A stretch of 64,000 bases of DNA from Sphingomonas sp. AP4-R1. GTDB taxonomy: Bacteria; Pseudomonadota; Alphaproteobacteria; Sphingomonadales; Sphingomonadaceae. The translations under genes and the position numbers were made by a program. The stretch's first letter is position 1. Every line of letters begins with the position of its first letter. The stretch is from positions 1,564,001 through 1,628,000 of the forward strand of contig NZ_CP053346.1 in NCBI RefSeq assembly GCF_013113735.1, read 5' to 3'. Of this stretch, positions 25,243 through 33,642 are shown in pieces. The notes beneath the pieces were generated by a model that was given only the letters and a program-made list of their open reading frames with translations, was not told the DNA's origin and did no database searches.

Positions 25243-28200
25243 ATGAAGGATTTCACGCGTCACCATTGCGCCCGCTATCTCGCGGGCGTCGCGCTTTTCG
25301 CCGCCGGCATCGCGCTGGCTCCCGCAACCGCACAAACCGCACCGCAACCGGGTGTCGCGCCCGCCGCCGAACCGGGCGAGGCGGCGGCCGCCGCCGACAT
25401 CGTCGTGACGGGCTCGCGCATCGCGCGCACCGGCTTCGATGCGTCCACGCCCGTGAGCGTGGTCAATCAGGAGGACGTGAAGCTCTCCGGCAACGTCAAT
25501 ATCGAGAAGACGCTGGCGCAATTGCCGCAGGCGGTGGGCTCCGCGCTGGGCAGCGCCACCTCGAACACCGTGCCCGGCGGCTTCGCCGACGTGAACCTTC
25601 GCGGCTTCGGATCGACCCGCAATCTCGTGCTCGTCAACGGCCGTCGCTATGCCATCTACGGGCCGGAACAGGTGACCGATCTCAACACGATCCCGTCGAC
25701 GCTCATCAAGCGGACCGAGATCGTGACGGGCGGCTCGTCCGCCGTTTACGGTTCGGACGCGATCACCGGCGTCGTCAACTTCATCATCCGCGACGATTTC
25801 GAGGGCGTGGAGGCGCGCACCCAGCTCAATCTGGACGCACCGACCGGCACGCCGGTCTACAATGTCGATCTGACGGCGGGTGCGAACTTTTCCGAAAATC
25901 GCGGCAACATCGTCGTGTCGGGCAATTATCTGCGCCGCAACCCGATCACGCGCGGCGATCGCGGCGCTTATGCCTATGACTCGCTGGTGGACGGCTGCGT
26001 CGTCGCGGGCACCGGCAGTCGGCAGCGCGCGGGGACGCCCTTCTCCGTTCCCGCCGGGCAGACCTGCACCGGCGCCGGCGGCCAGCTGGGCTTCATCGCC
26101 AGCGGCAGCGGCGACATTCCCAACGGCCGCTTCTCGGGCATTCCCTCCTTCGGCGGCACGAATGCGGGCCTGAACGCGGCCTATGCGGCGGCGGGCCTGA
26201 GCGGGCTCGGCTCGCGCGGCTTCACCTTCAACGATGCCGGCTCGGCGGCGCGGCCCGCGCTCACCCCGCAGGACGACTTCAACCTCGGGCCGTACAATTA
26301 TCTGATCCAGCCGCAGGAACGCTGGATGATCAACAGCTTCGCCCATTACGATTTCACCAATTCGCTCACGGGCTACATGGAGCTGCATTATTCGAACAAC
26401 GTGGTGGACGCGCAGCTCGCGCCCACCAATGTCGGCGCGACGACGTTGTTCAACGTCAACAATCCTTATCTGACGCCCGCCTTGCAGAACGTGCTGCGCC
26501 AGCTCGATCTCGCCGAAACCGGCCCGATCACGGTGAGCAGCGGCACGACATCGCGCACCACCACGCCGGGCGACGGCCTCGCCGCGATCACCGCCGGCCG
26601 CCGCTATCTGGAAACGGGCGCGCGCTTCGCGACCGAGCGGCGCAACGTGTTCCGCGGCGCCTGGGGCGTGCGCGGCACGCTCGGCGACGTGTCCGAAAAT
26701 TATCTGACCAACCTGAAGTTCGACGTTTATTACACCTACGCCCGCAGCGAGGACACGCTGCTGCTGAAGAACGCCATCTCGCGCAGCCGCCTGCAATCCG
26801 CCTTGCTGTCGGTGGGCACGGCGGCACCGGTCTGCAACATCTTCGGGCAGAACATTACCCCGGCCTGCGCCTCCGCGATCACGATCAGCGCCACGAACAG
26901 CACGATCGCCGAACAACAGGTGGCGCAGGCGAGCATCACGGGCGATCTGCTGAAGCTGCCGGCGGGGCCGCTCGGCTTCTCGTTCGGCACCGAATGGCGC
27001 AAGACCAAGGCGGTCTTCACGCCGGACACCTTCCTCGCCTCGGGTGACGTGGCGGGCTACAATGCGGGCCTGCCCACCAACGGCCAGGTCTCGGTGAAGG
27101 AGGTCTTCGCCGAAGTCCGCGTGCCGCTGATCCACAACACGCCCTTCATCCAGAGCCTCGTCGCCAACGGCGCGTTCCGTTATTCGGATTACAGCCTGAA
27201 CGGCATCGGCGGCGTCTGGACCTATCTAGGCGGGCTCGACTGGAAGGTGAGCCGCGATATCGCCTTCCGGGGCCAGTATCAGCGCGCGATCCGCGCGCCG
27301 AACGTGGGCGAATTGTTCGGCGGCACCAGCCGTTCGTTCATCACCGCGACCGATCCCTGCTCCAGCCGCGCGCCCACCGCGCAGCAGACGGCGGCGGTGC
27401 GCGCGCTCTGCGTGGCGACGGGAACGCCGGCCGCCAACGTGTTTACCGCCGCGATCCAGCCCAACGCCTTCTTCCCGGCGGATTCGGGCGGCAATCCCTC
27501 GCTCGGCGCGGAAAGCTCCGACACCTATACGGCGGGCGTGGTGCTGACGCCCAGCTTCATCCCGCGCCTGTCCGTCAGCGTCGATTATTTCAACATCTCG
27601 CTGAAGGGGGCGGTCGCGCAGCTGGGCGGCGGCCTGCAGAACACGCTGAACCTGTGCTATTATGTGATCCAGGACACGAACAGCGAGTTCTGCCGCGCGG
27701 TCGCGCGCAATCCGCAGACGGGCGAGATCAACGAGCCTTATGTGGTCTCGATCCGCAACGCGAACACCGGCAAGCTGAAGACCTCCGGCCTCGATATCGC
27801 GCTGCGCTATCGCCTGCCGGTGAACTTCACCTTCCCCGGTTTCGACGGCACCAGTTCGTTCGATTTCGGCACCAACGTCACCTATCTGGACGAGTTCACG
27901 TCCACGCCGGTGGCGGCGATGCCGAACATCCAGAACAAGTGCGCCGGATCGTTCGGGCCGACCTGCGGCCAGCCGCTGCCGCGCTGGCGGGGCGTGACGC
28001 GCCTCACCTGGAATCTCGAGGATTTCAGCCTGAGCCTGCGCCACCGCTATGTCGGCAAGGTGACGACCGATCGCTATATCGTGCCGGAGCGTCAGGGTTC
28101 GGCGGCGACGCCCGCGCTCAGCAGCATTCCGTACCCCACGCTGCGCGCGCAGAATTATTTCGACCTCTCGTTCAATCTGAACGTGACGAAGAATTTCGAA

Positions 28201-28335
28201 TTCTTCGGCGGCGCGAACAATATCTTCAACAAGGAGCCGCCGGTCTCGACGCAGGGACCGAACGCGAACACCTTCTCCGCCACCTATGACGTGCTGGGCA
28301 CCGAATTCTTCATCGGCGCCACGGCCAAGTTCTGA
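25243..28335 (+). CDS. TonB-dependent outer-membrane receptor (probable xylo-oligosaccharide uptake)
   Basis: This 1,030-residue receptor has a signal peptide (about residues 1-31). A TonB-box-like DIVVTGSRI is followed by the plug domain (PVSVVNQEDV, DVNLRGFGSTRNLVLVNGRR, IEIVTGGSS-like TEIVTGGSSAVYGSDAI). A long 22-strand barrel region ends in an aromatic residue (FFIGATAKF-type ending, EFFIGATAKF). Its layout matches the large carbohydrate-uptake receptors of sphingomonads and Caulobacter. It is divergent from GH43 across two candidate LacI operators and sits amid xylan genes, so xylo-oligosaccharides are the likely cargo (inference). Confidence 0.92.
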   Translation: MKDFTRHHCARYLAGVALFAAGIALAPATAQTAPQPGVAPAAEPGEAAAAADIVVTGSRIARTGFDASTPVSVVNQEDVKLSGNVNIEKTLAQLPQAVGSALGSATSNTVPGGFADVNLRGFGSTRNLVLVNGRRYAIYGPEQVTDLNTIPSTLIKRTEIVTGGSSAVYGSDAITGVVNFIIRDDFEGVEARTQLNLDAPTGTPVYNVDLTAGANFSENRGNIVVSGNYLRRNPITRGDRGAYAYDSLVDGCVVAGTGSRQRAGTPFSVPAGQTCTGAGGQLGFIASGSGDIPNGRFSGIPSFGGTNAGLNAAYAAAGLSGLGSRGFTFNDAGSAARPALTPQDDFNLGPYNYLIQPQERWMINSFAHYDFTNSLTGYMELHYSNNVVDAQLAPTNVGATTLFNVNNPYLTPALQNVLRQLDLAETGPITVSSGTTSRTTTPGDGLAAITAGRRYLETGARFATERRNVFRGAWGVRGTLGDVSENYLTNLKFDVYYTYARSEDTLLLKNAISRSRLQSALLSVGTAAPVCNIFGQNITPACASAITISATNSTIAEQQVAQASITGDLLKLPAGPLGFSFGTEWRKTKAVFTPDTFLASGDVAGYNAGLPTNGQVSVKEVFAEVRVPLIHNTPFIQSLVANGAFRYSDYSLNGIGGVWTYLGGLDWKVSRDIAFRGQYQRAIRAPNVGELFGGTSRSFITATDPCSSRAPTAQQTAAVRALCVATGTPAANVFTAAIQPNAFFPADSGGNPSLGAESSDTYTAGVVLTPSFIPRLSVSVDYFNISLKGAVAQLGGGLQNTLNLCYYVIQDTNSEFCRAVARNPQTGEINEPYVVSIRNANTGKLKTSGLDIALRYRLPVNFTFPGFDGTSSFDFGTNVTYLDEFTSTPVAAMPNIQNKCAGSFGPTCGQPLPRWRGVTRLTWNLEDFSLSLRHRYVGKVTTDRYIVPERQGSAATPALSSIPYPTLRAQNYFDLSFNLNVTKNFEFFGGANNIFNKEPPVSTQGPNANTFSATYDVLGTEFFIGATAKF

Positions 28336-28402
28336 TGGCGGAGGCCGGGGGCTCGTGTGGCTCCCGGCTGTCCCTGGAGTATCTGGTTGGCCAATATATT
28401 CG

Positions 28403-28487
28403 CCGTTCGTGCTGAGCGTAGTCGAAGCACGTGCTGCAAATGATGTCGCCTGAAGCCCGTCCTTCGACTTCGCTCAGGACGAACGGG
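28403..28487. repeat. dispersed inverted repeat (GTTCGTGCTGAGC type)
   Basis: CCGTTCGTGCTGAGCGTAGT and the right arm ACTTCGCTCAGGACGAACGG enclose GAAGCACGTGCTGCAAATGA. It is nearly identical to the copy at 16881. It lies between the receptor and the GH28-like gene and could act as a transcript end for the receptor. Confidence 0.85.
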
Positions 28488-28534
28488 TTTTGGTGGCGGC
28501 GCTTCGTGCCAGCCATCAAGTCGGGAGAGCGGAT

Positions 28535-30118
28535 ATGACACTGGATCGGCGCGCGATGATGATGTCGGGCGCATTCGGGATGGCGGCGCTGGCCGGGACG
28601 GACGCGGCGCGGGCCGCCCCGCCTGCGATCAGGGCGGGCGAGGCGGGCTGGGTCGATATCCGCCACTTCGGCGCGAAGGGCGACGGCATCGCGATCGACA
28701 GTCCCGCCATCGATCGCGCGATCGATCATGTCGCGGCGCGCGGCGGCGGCACCGTCTATTTTCCGGCGGGTACCTATGCCTGCTACACGATCCACCTGAA
28801 GAGCCGCGTGACCTTGTGGCTGGACAATGGCGCGGTCGTGCTGGGCGCGGCGCCATCCAATGGGCGCGGCTATGATCTGGCCGAGCCGATCGGGCCGTGG
28901 GGCGCGTATCAGGATTCGGGGCACGGCCACTGGCGCAACAGCCTGATCCACGGCGAGGGGCTGCACGATATCGCGATCGTCGGGCAGGGCCTGATCTGGG
29001 GCAAGGGCATCGGGCGCGGCGACGGCAAGGACAATTGGCTGAAGGATCCGGTCGGCCCCGGCACCGCCAACAAATCGATCGCGCTCAAGAATTGCCGCAA
29101 CGTCACCTTGCGCGATTTCCGCATGCTGGAGGGCGGCTGGTTTGCGCTGTTGGCGACGGGCGTGGACAATCTGACGATCGACAATCTGCTGGTCGATACC
29201 AATCGCGACGGCTTCGACATCGACTGCTGCCGCAACGTCCGCATCACCAATTGCACGGTCAATGCGCCGTGGGACGATGCGATCTGCCCCAAGAGCAGCG
29301 GCGCGCTGGGCGAGATCCGCGTGACCGAGAATGTGACGATCGCCAATTGCCTCGTCACCGGCAATTATGTGGTCGGATCGGTGCTGGACGGCACGTGGCG
29401 GCGCATGCCCGCCGATTTCGGCAAGCTGATCCACGGGCGGATCAAGTTCGGCACCGAATCCAATGGCGGCTTCCGTAACATCACGATCACGAACTGCCTG
29501 TTCGAGGAGAGCCGCGGCCTCGCGTTCGAGACGGTGGACGGCGCGATGATCGAGGATGTGGCGGTGAGCAACATCGCGATGCGCGGCACGGTCGACGCGC
29601 CGATCTTCCTGCGGCTGGGCAAGAGGATGCGCGGGCCCGAGGGACGGCCGATCGGCACGATGAAGCGCATCCGCATCCAGAATGTGGTGAGTTCGGGGGC
29701 GACGATCCTGCCGTCCGTGATCGCGGGGCTGGCGGGGCATCCGATCGAGGACGTGTCGATCAGCGACGTGCATCTCCACCATGTCGGCGGCGCACCCGAG
29801 GCGATGGCCTCGATCCAGCCGCCCGAGGCGGAGCTGGGCTATCCCGAGGCGACGATGTTCGGCCCGCTGCCCGCCACCGGCCTGTTAGTGCGGCATGCGC
29901 GCAACCTGCAGCTCAGCAATATCGAGGTGGCGGTGGCGGCGCCCGATCCGCGCCCGGCGATCCGGCTGGAGGACGTGGCGGATGTGGACGCGTTCCGCGT
30001 GCGCGCGCCGAAAGGACCGGCGGTCTTCTCGCTCAAGGATTGCGCGGACGTGCGCCTGACGGGCAGCCGGGGGATCAAGGATCGGGACATTGAGGGAGCG
30101 GTGAACGGGGTGTTTTGA
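28535..30118 (+). CDS. exported GH28 (polygalacturonase)-like right-handed beta-helix protein
   Basis: This 527-residue protein starts with a signal peptide (LDRRAMMMSGAFGMAALAG, Tat-like RR). The pectate-lyase-3/GH28 start VDIRHFGAKGDGIAIDSPAI follows, and then repeated beta-helix rungs. GH28 acidic residues are present: NRDGFDID and NAPWDDAICPKSS, and HGRIKFGTESNGGFRNITI carries the RIK motif. The canonical catalytic HG motif (GHGxSIGS) is not there; the same place reads TGNYVVGSV. Substrate and even hydrolytic activity are therefore uncertain. ATG 28535 follows GGGAGAG; an upstream GTG at 28490 falls at the edge of the repeat and was rejected. Confidence 0.82.
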   Translation: MTLDRRAMMMSGAFGMAALAGTDAARAAPPAIRAGEAGWVDIRHFGAKGDGIAIDSPAIDRAIDHVAARGGGTVYFPAGTYACYTIHLKSRVTLWLDNGAVVLGAAPSNGRGYDLAEPIGPWGAYQDSGHGHWRNSLIHGEGLHDIAIVGQGLIWGKGIGRGDGKDNWLKDPVGPGTANKSIALKNCRNVTLRDFRMLEGGWFALLATGVDNLTIDNLLVDTNRDGFDIDCCRNVRITNCTVNAPWDDAICPKSSGALGEIRVTENVTIANCLVTGNYVVGSVLDGTWRRMPADFGKLIHGRIKFGTESNGGFRNITITNCLFEESRGLAFETVDGAMIEDVAVSNIAMRGTVDAPIFLRLGKRMRGPEGRPIGTMKRIRIQNVVSSGATILPSVIAGLAGHPIEDVSISDVHLHHVGGAPEAMASIQPPEAELGYPEATMFGPLPATGLLVRHARNLQLSNIEVAVAAPDPRPAIRLEDVADVDAFRVRAPKGPAVFSLKDCADVRLTGSRGIKDRDIEGAVNGVF

Positions 30119-30128
30119 GATGTTTCTG

Positions 30129-30279
30129 CTCCCCTCCCTGGAAGGGAGGGTTTGGGGGTGGGTCGCTGGCGAGGGCACGATACGCTTTCCACAAGACGGC
30201 GATAATGCCGCTTACCCGCTCACCGGGCGGCGCGCGGAGAGCCACCCACCCCCTGCCCCTCCCTTCCAGGGAGGGGAGA
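30129..30279. repeat. inverted repeat of the CCCTCCCTGGAAGGGAGGG type
   Basis: The left side (30129-30163) reads CTCCCCTCCCTGGAAGGGAG then GGTTTGGGGGTGGGT. The right side (30240-30279) is its near complement ending CCTTCCAGGGAGGGGAG. About 75 bases lie between them. It sits between the convergent GH28-like and CE4 genes. It is a third repeat family in the window. Confidence 0.8.
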
Positions 30280-30283
30280 AGGA

Positions 30284-31183
30284 TTACCGACACATCCCGC
30301 TCAGCATCGGCGCGTAGCGGGTCGTCTCCATCATCGGTGTGCCGCGTGCCGCCATCCGCGCCTCCAGCGTGGGGGTGGGGTCGCGGCGGGGATCGAGATC
30401 GGCGGCGTAGAAGGGGTCGCGCGTCGCCTGTTCCAGCGTGACGAAGCGGACGCCTTCGCGCCGATATTGGGCGAGCAGGCGCGGCAGCATCCGCGCATCG
30501 AACGCGCCGAGATGCATCAGCAGCACATGCGGAATATCATGCCCCAGCGTGGTGACGGCCATCTGCCGCGAGGATTTCGCCGTCTCGCTCGCGGCGGCGA
30601 GATAGCTCTCCTCCAGCCGGGTGATCGCGGCGGCGTCGCCGGTCGCGACGCAGCGGGCGTAGGCATCGTTCCAGAGGAAATCGCCGAAGCTCATCGTCAC
30701 GCCCGCGATGCGATAGCCGCGCTCGGCCAGTCCGGCGCGCACCGCCTGCCGCGCCGGATCGCGGCCCTCCGCCAGATAGGGGAAGCGCAGCCAGCGCCAG
30801 TCCTGCCCCTTCATCAGCGAGGACAGGAGCGGCGCGTTGCGATCCACCTCCTCCAGAAAGGCGGGCGCATCCACCTGATCGAGGCCCAGATGGCTCCAGC
30901 CGTGATTGCCGAGCGGGAAGCCCGCCGCGCGCCACGCCTCCAGCACGCCCGCCGTGTCCGGCTCGCGCTCCAGCCCGCGCCCGTTCACGAAGCCCCAGAC
31001 GTGGCGGACATGCGCGTCCTTCAGCGCGGCGATGATCTGCTGCGCGATCGCCGTGCGCGTGGTGTTCGCGGGCAGGGGGCCGTGCGTCGGCAGATCGTCG
31101 AAGGTCAGCGCGATCTGCGGGGCGGGCGCGGCGGCCGTGCCCAGCGCCAGCGCGGCGGCGAGCAGCAGGCGCCGCGCGATCAT
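30284..31183 (-). CDS. exported polysaccharide deacetylase (CE4), probable acetylxylan esterase
   Basis: This 299-residue NodB-homology protein has a signal peptide (MIARRLLLAAALALGTAAA). Motif 1 is ALTFDDLP with the catalytic Asp pair, and motif 2 is GNHGWSHLGL, with the metal-binding His pair in HxxxH form. The WRWLRFPYLAEG stretch is motif 3, and LLMHLGAFDARMLP is the late His/Leu motif. The start overlaps the GH10 stop by four bases (ATGA), so it is coupled to the xylanase and likely removes acetyl groups from xylan. Chitooligosaccharide or peptidoglycan activity cannot be excluded by sequence alone. Confidence 0.88.
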   Translation of the reverse strand: MIARRLLLAAALALGTAAAPAPQIALTFDDLPTHGPLPANTTRTAIAQQIIAALKDAHVRHVWGFVNGRGLEREPDTAGVLEAWRAAGFPLGNHGWSHLGLDQVDAPAFLEEVDRNAPLLSSLMKGQDWRWLRFPYLAEGRDPARQAVRAGLAERGYRIAGVTMSFGDFLWNDAYARCVATGDAAAITRLEESYLAAASETAKSSRQMAVTTLGHDIPHVLLMHLGAFDARMLPRLLAQYRREGVRFVTLEQATRDPFYAADLDPRRDPTPTLEARMAARGTPMMETTRYAPMLSGMCR

Positions 31184-32340
31184 GCGGATCGCGGCGGTGC
31201 TGCGCGGAAGGCGGCGGCGATCGCGTCGCGCATCGGCTTGGGCTGGAAGGCGGCGTCGAACGGGCAGGGGCGCTTGGGCGTGCCGTCCGGGCGCGGGCGC
31301 GATCCGTTCAGCCAGCTATAGCGATCGCTCAACCCCCAGCACATCACCGTATGGAGCTGCGGATAGGAGAGCATCAGATCGAGATAGGCGTGCGTATGAT
31401 CCGCCACGAGCCGGTCGCGCGCGCCGATCGCGGTCGGCAGTGGATTGTCGTGCACGTCCAGTTCGGTGACGAGCAGGCGCAGGCCCATGCCCGTCACCTG
31501 ATCGAGGAAGCGGCGCCAGGCGCGCTCGTCGAGCGAGCCGAGGCCGGTCGGGGAATCGCTATATTTGCTGCCGAGATGGCTCTGCACGCCCAGCGCATCC
31601 ACGGGCGTGCCGCGCGCCTTCAGCCGCTCCAGCAGGCGCAGCACGGCATCGCGGTGGACGCCGTCATCCGCGCGCCAGCTCATATAATCATTATAGACCA
31701 GTTCGGCCTTCGGCGCTGCGGCGCGGGCCGTGCGGAAGGCGAGATCGATCGTGTCTTCGGCGCCGAGATGGCGGGAGAGGGCGGTCTCGCGCAGCTGGCC
31801 GGTATCGGAATCGATCGCCTCGTTGACCACGTCGAAACTGTCGACCACGCGGGCATAGCGGCGCGCGACCGTATCGACATGCCGGGTGAGCAGGCGGGCG
31901 GCTTCCTTGCGCGGATCGGGGCCGAAATCATAGGTCGCCAGCCATTCGGGCATCCAGCGTTCGGAATGCCACAGCAACGTATGGCCACGCACGCCGAGAT
32001 GGTTTTCCTGCGCCCACGCCACGATGTCATCGGCGGCGCGGAAATCGAAGTCGTGCGCGTTCGGGCGGGTCGCGCCCCACTTCATCTCATTCTCGGGCAC
32101 GATCAGCCCGCATTGCGCGGCATTGAGCGCGCGATAGGCGGGATCGCGGAAATTGGCGCCGCCGATCGTGCTGCCGAAGTGGATGCCCCTGGCGCGCGCG
32201 ATCGTGGCGAGCGAGTCCGGTGGCGGAGCCGCACCGAGCAAGGGCAAAGCTGCGGCGGAGGCGAAGCCGGCGAGAATGTCGCGCCGGCGCGGTTGCTGGC
32301 CGGAGGTTTCGCCGGCGGCGGGGGCATGATGGGGTGCGAT
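31180..32340 (-). CDS. GH10 family endo-1,4-beta-xylanase
   Basis: This GH10 (beta/alpha)8-barrel xylanase has the acid/base Glu in FDVVNEAIDSD and the nucleophile Glu in LLVTELDVHDNP. Substrate-site stretches are IVPENEMKWGATRP, VRGHTLLWHSERWMPEW and GLSDRYSWLNG. A Tat-like signal (RRRDILAGFASAAALPLLG) directs export. The start is a problem: no ATG, GTG or TTG lies between the signal peptide and an ATG at 32403, and that ATG falls inside the LacI operator. A strong AGGAGAGGG site points to an ATC codon at 32340 (or 32343) as a non-standard start. The coordinates use 32340; this end is uncertain. The protein would be about 386 residues, and the gene is coupled to CE4 downstream. Confidence 0.88.
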   Translation of the reverse strand: MAPHHAPAAGETSGQQPRRRDILAGFASAAALPLLGAAPPPDSLATIARARGIHFGSTIGGANFRDPAYRALNAAQCGLIVPENEMKWGATRPNAHDFDFRAADDIVAWAQENHLGVRGHTLLWHSERWMPEWLATYDFGPDPRKEAARLLTRHVDTVARRYARVVDSFDVVNEAIDSDTGQLRETALSRHLGAEDTIDLAFRTARAAAPKAELVYNDYMSWRADDGVHRDAVLRLLERLKARGTPVDALGVQSHLGSKYSDSPTGLGSLDERAWRRFLDQVTGMGLRLLVTELDVHDNPLPTAIGARDRLVADHTHAYLDLMLSYPQLHTVMCWGLSDRYSWLNGSRPRPDGTPKRPCPFDAAFQPKPMRDAIAAAFRAAPPRSA

Positions 32341-32388
32341 GATCCCTCTCCTGTCTGGGCCCTCTGACGGGGCTGGTCGGCGCGTATC

Positions 32389-32402
32389 CGATAGCGCTAA
32401 CA
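32389..32402. promoter_or_regulatory. putative LacI-type operator between GH10 and lacI
   Basis: CGATAGCGCTAACA (TGTTAGCGCTATCG on the minus strand) is a quasi-palindrome sharing the TAGCGCTA core with the site at 17310. It lies between the divergent GH10 and lacI-family genes, so it could control both the xylanase and the regulator itself. An ATG in the GH10 frame falls within it. Confidence 0.65.
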
Positions 32403-32484
32403 TTACGGAGCCGAAGCGGATTCGGCAAGCGGCGGCGCGTCGCTCAAGATTGCGCTCGCCCGGTGTTCGTGAAAGCAAGGGGCC

Positions 32485-33549
32485 ATGACAGAGAAGAGCA
32501 CGCGCCGCCGCCGTACGGCGCCTACGATCGGGGATGTCGCAAAGCGGGCGGGCGTTTCGCAGATGACCGTCTCGCGCGTGATCAACGGCGAGGCCAATGT
32601 CCGCGATACGACGCGTGATACCGTGAACGCCGCGATCGCCGCGCTCAACTATTCGCCCAATCCGGCGGCACGCAGTCTGGCGGGCGCGGGGCAGGTGCGG
32701 ATCGGCATTCTCTACTCCAATCCCAGCTCGGCCTATCTCAGCGAATTCCTCGTCGGCGGGCTCGATCAGGCGAGCCGCAGCGACGCGCAGATCGTGGTCG
32801 AGAAATGCGAGATCGGCGATCATGAGGTGGAGGCCGCGCGCCATCTGCTGGCGGGCGGGATCGACGGAATCATCCTGCCGCCGCCCATCTGCGATTCCCT
32901 GCCGGTGCTGAAGGTGCTGGAGGAGGCGCGCATCCCGACGGTGGTGGTCGCCTCCGGCCGCCCGCCCGAAAAGATGCTGTCGGTGACGATCGACGATATG
33001 GATGCCGCGCGCGCGATGACGCGCCACCTGATGGCGCTGGGCCACCGGCGGATCGGCTTCGTGATGGGCAATCCGAACCAGACGGCGAGCGCGCACCGGC
33101 TGCGCGGCTATCAGGCGGCGCTGGAGGAAGCAGGGCTGTCGAGCGATCCCGCCCTGATCGCGCCGGGCCTCTATACCTATCGCTCGGGGCTGGATGCGGC
33201 GGACCAGCTGCTCGATCTGGACGAACCGCCCACCGCCATCTTCGCCGCCAATGACGATATGGCCGCGGCCGTCGTCGCGGTCGCGCACCGGCGCGGGCTG
33301 GACGTGCCGGGCGATCTCAGCGTGTGCGGCTTCGACGATACCGCGCTGGCGACGGCGATCTGGCCCGAGCTGACGACGATCCACCAGCCGATCGCGCGCA
33401 TGTCCCGCGCCGCCGTGGAGGTGATGATCGCCTCGATCCGGCAGAAGACGCGCGCGCCCACGACCGGGCCGCATCATGTGCTGGATTATACGTTGATCCG
33501 CCGCCAGTCCGATGCGCCGCCACGGCGCAGGCCGCGCGCGCGCGAGTGA
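32485..33549 (+). CDS. LacI-family transcriptional regulator (probable xylan/xylose repressor)
   Basis: This 354-residue protein has the LacI helix-turn-helix at about residues 14-35 (TIGDVAKRAGVSQMTVSRVI) and the hinge ALNYSPNPAARSLAG. A periplasmic-binding-like effector domain follows (RIGILYSNPSSAYLSEFLVG, LGHRRIGFVMG, PTAIFAANDDMAAAVV, SVCGFDDTALATAIWPELTT). It is divergent from GH10 across one of four similar 14-bp sites in this locus, so it is the obvious candidate to bind all of them. Effector and sign of control are not known; a xylose or xylonate-type effector would fit. Confidence 0.9.
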   Translation: MTEKSTRRRRTAPTIGDVAKRAGVSQMTVSRVINGEANVRDTTRDTVNAAIAALNYSPNPAARSLAGAGQVRIGILYSNPSSAYLSEFLVGGLDQASRSDAQIVVEKCEIGDHEVEAARHLLAGGIDGIILPPPICDSLPVLKVLEEARIPTVVVASGRPPEKMLSVTIDDMDAARAMTRHLMALGHRRIGFVMGNPNQTASAHRLRGYQAALEEAGLSSDPALIAPGLYTYRSGLDAADQLLDLDEPPTAIFAANDDMAAAVVAVAHRRGLDVPGDLSVCGFDDTALATAIWPELTTIHQPIARMSRAAVEVMIASIRQKTRAPTTGPHHVLDYTLIRRQSDAPPRRRPRARE

Positions 33550-33550
33550 G

Positions 33551-33637
33551 TTTCGTGCTCCGGCGAAAGCCGGAGCCCAGAGCTTCGAACACGACGCTTG
33601 CGGCCCTGGACTCCCGCATTCGCGGGAGTACGGAAAG
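33551..33637. repeat. REP-like double hairpin
   Basis: Two compact palindromes, CTCCGGCGAAAGCCGGAG (33559-33576) and ACTCCCGCATTCGCGGGAGT (33610-33629), are held between complementary outer bases (TTTCGTG.../...TACGGAAAG). It lies tail-to-tail between lacI and regA and resembles the CCCGCGAACGCGGG family at 1390. Confidence 0.75.
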
Positions 33638-33642
33638 ACGCG

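Noticed and set aside
32404-33477. Upstream extension of the GH10 frame opposite the LacI-family gene
   Set aside because: The extension is Arg-rich, unrelated to GH10 and lies antisense to a clear LacI protein. Real coding begins near the Tat signal.
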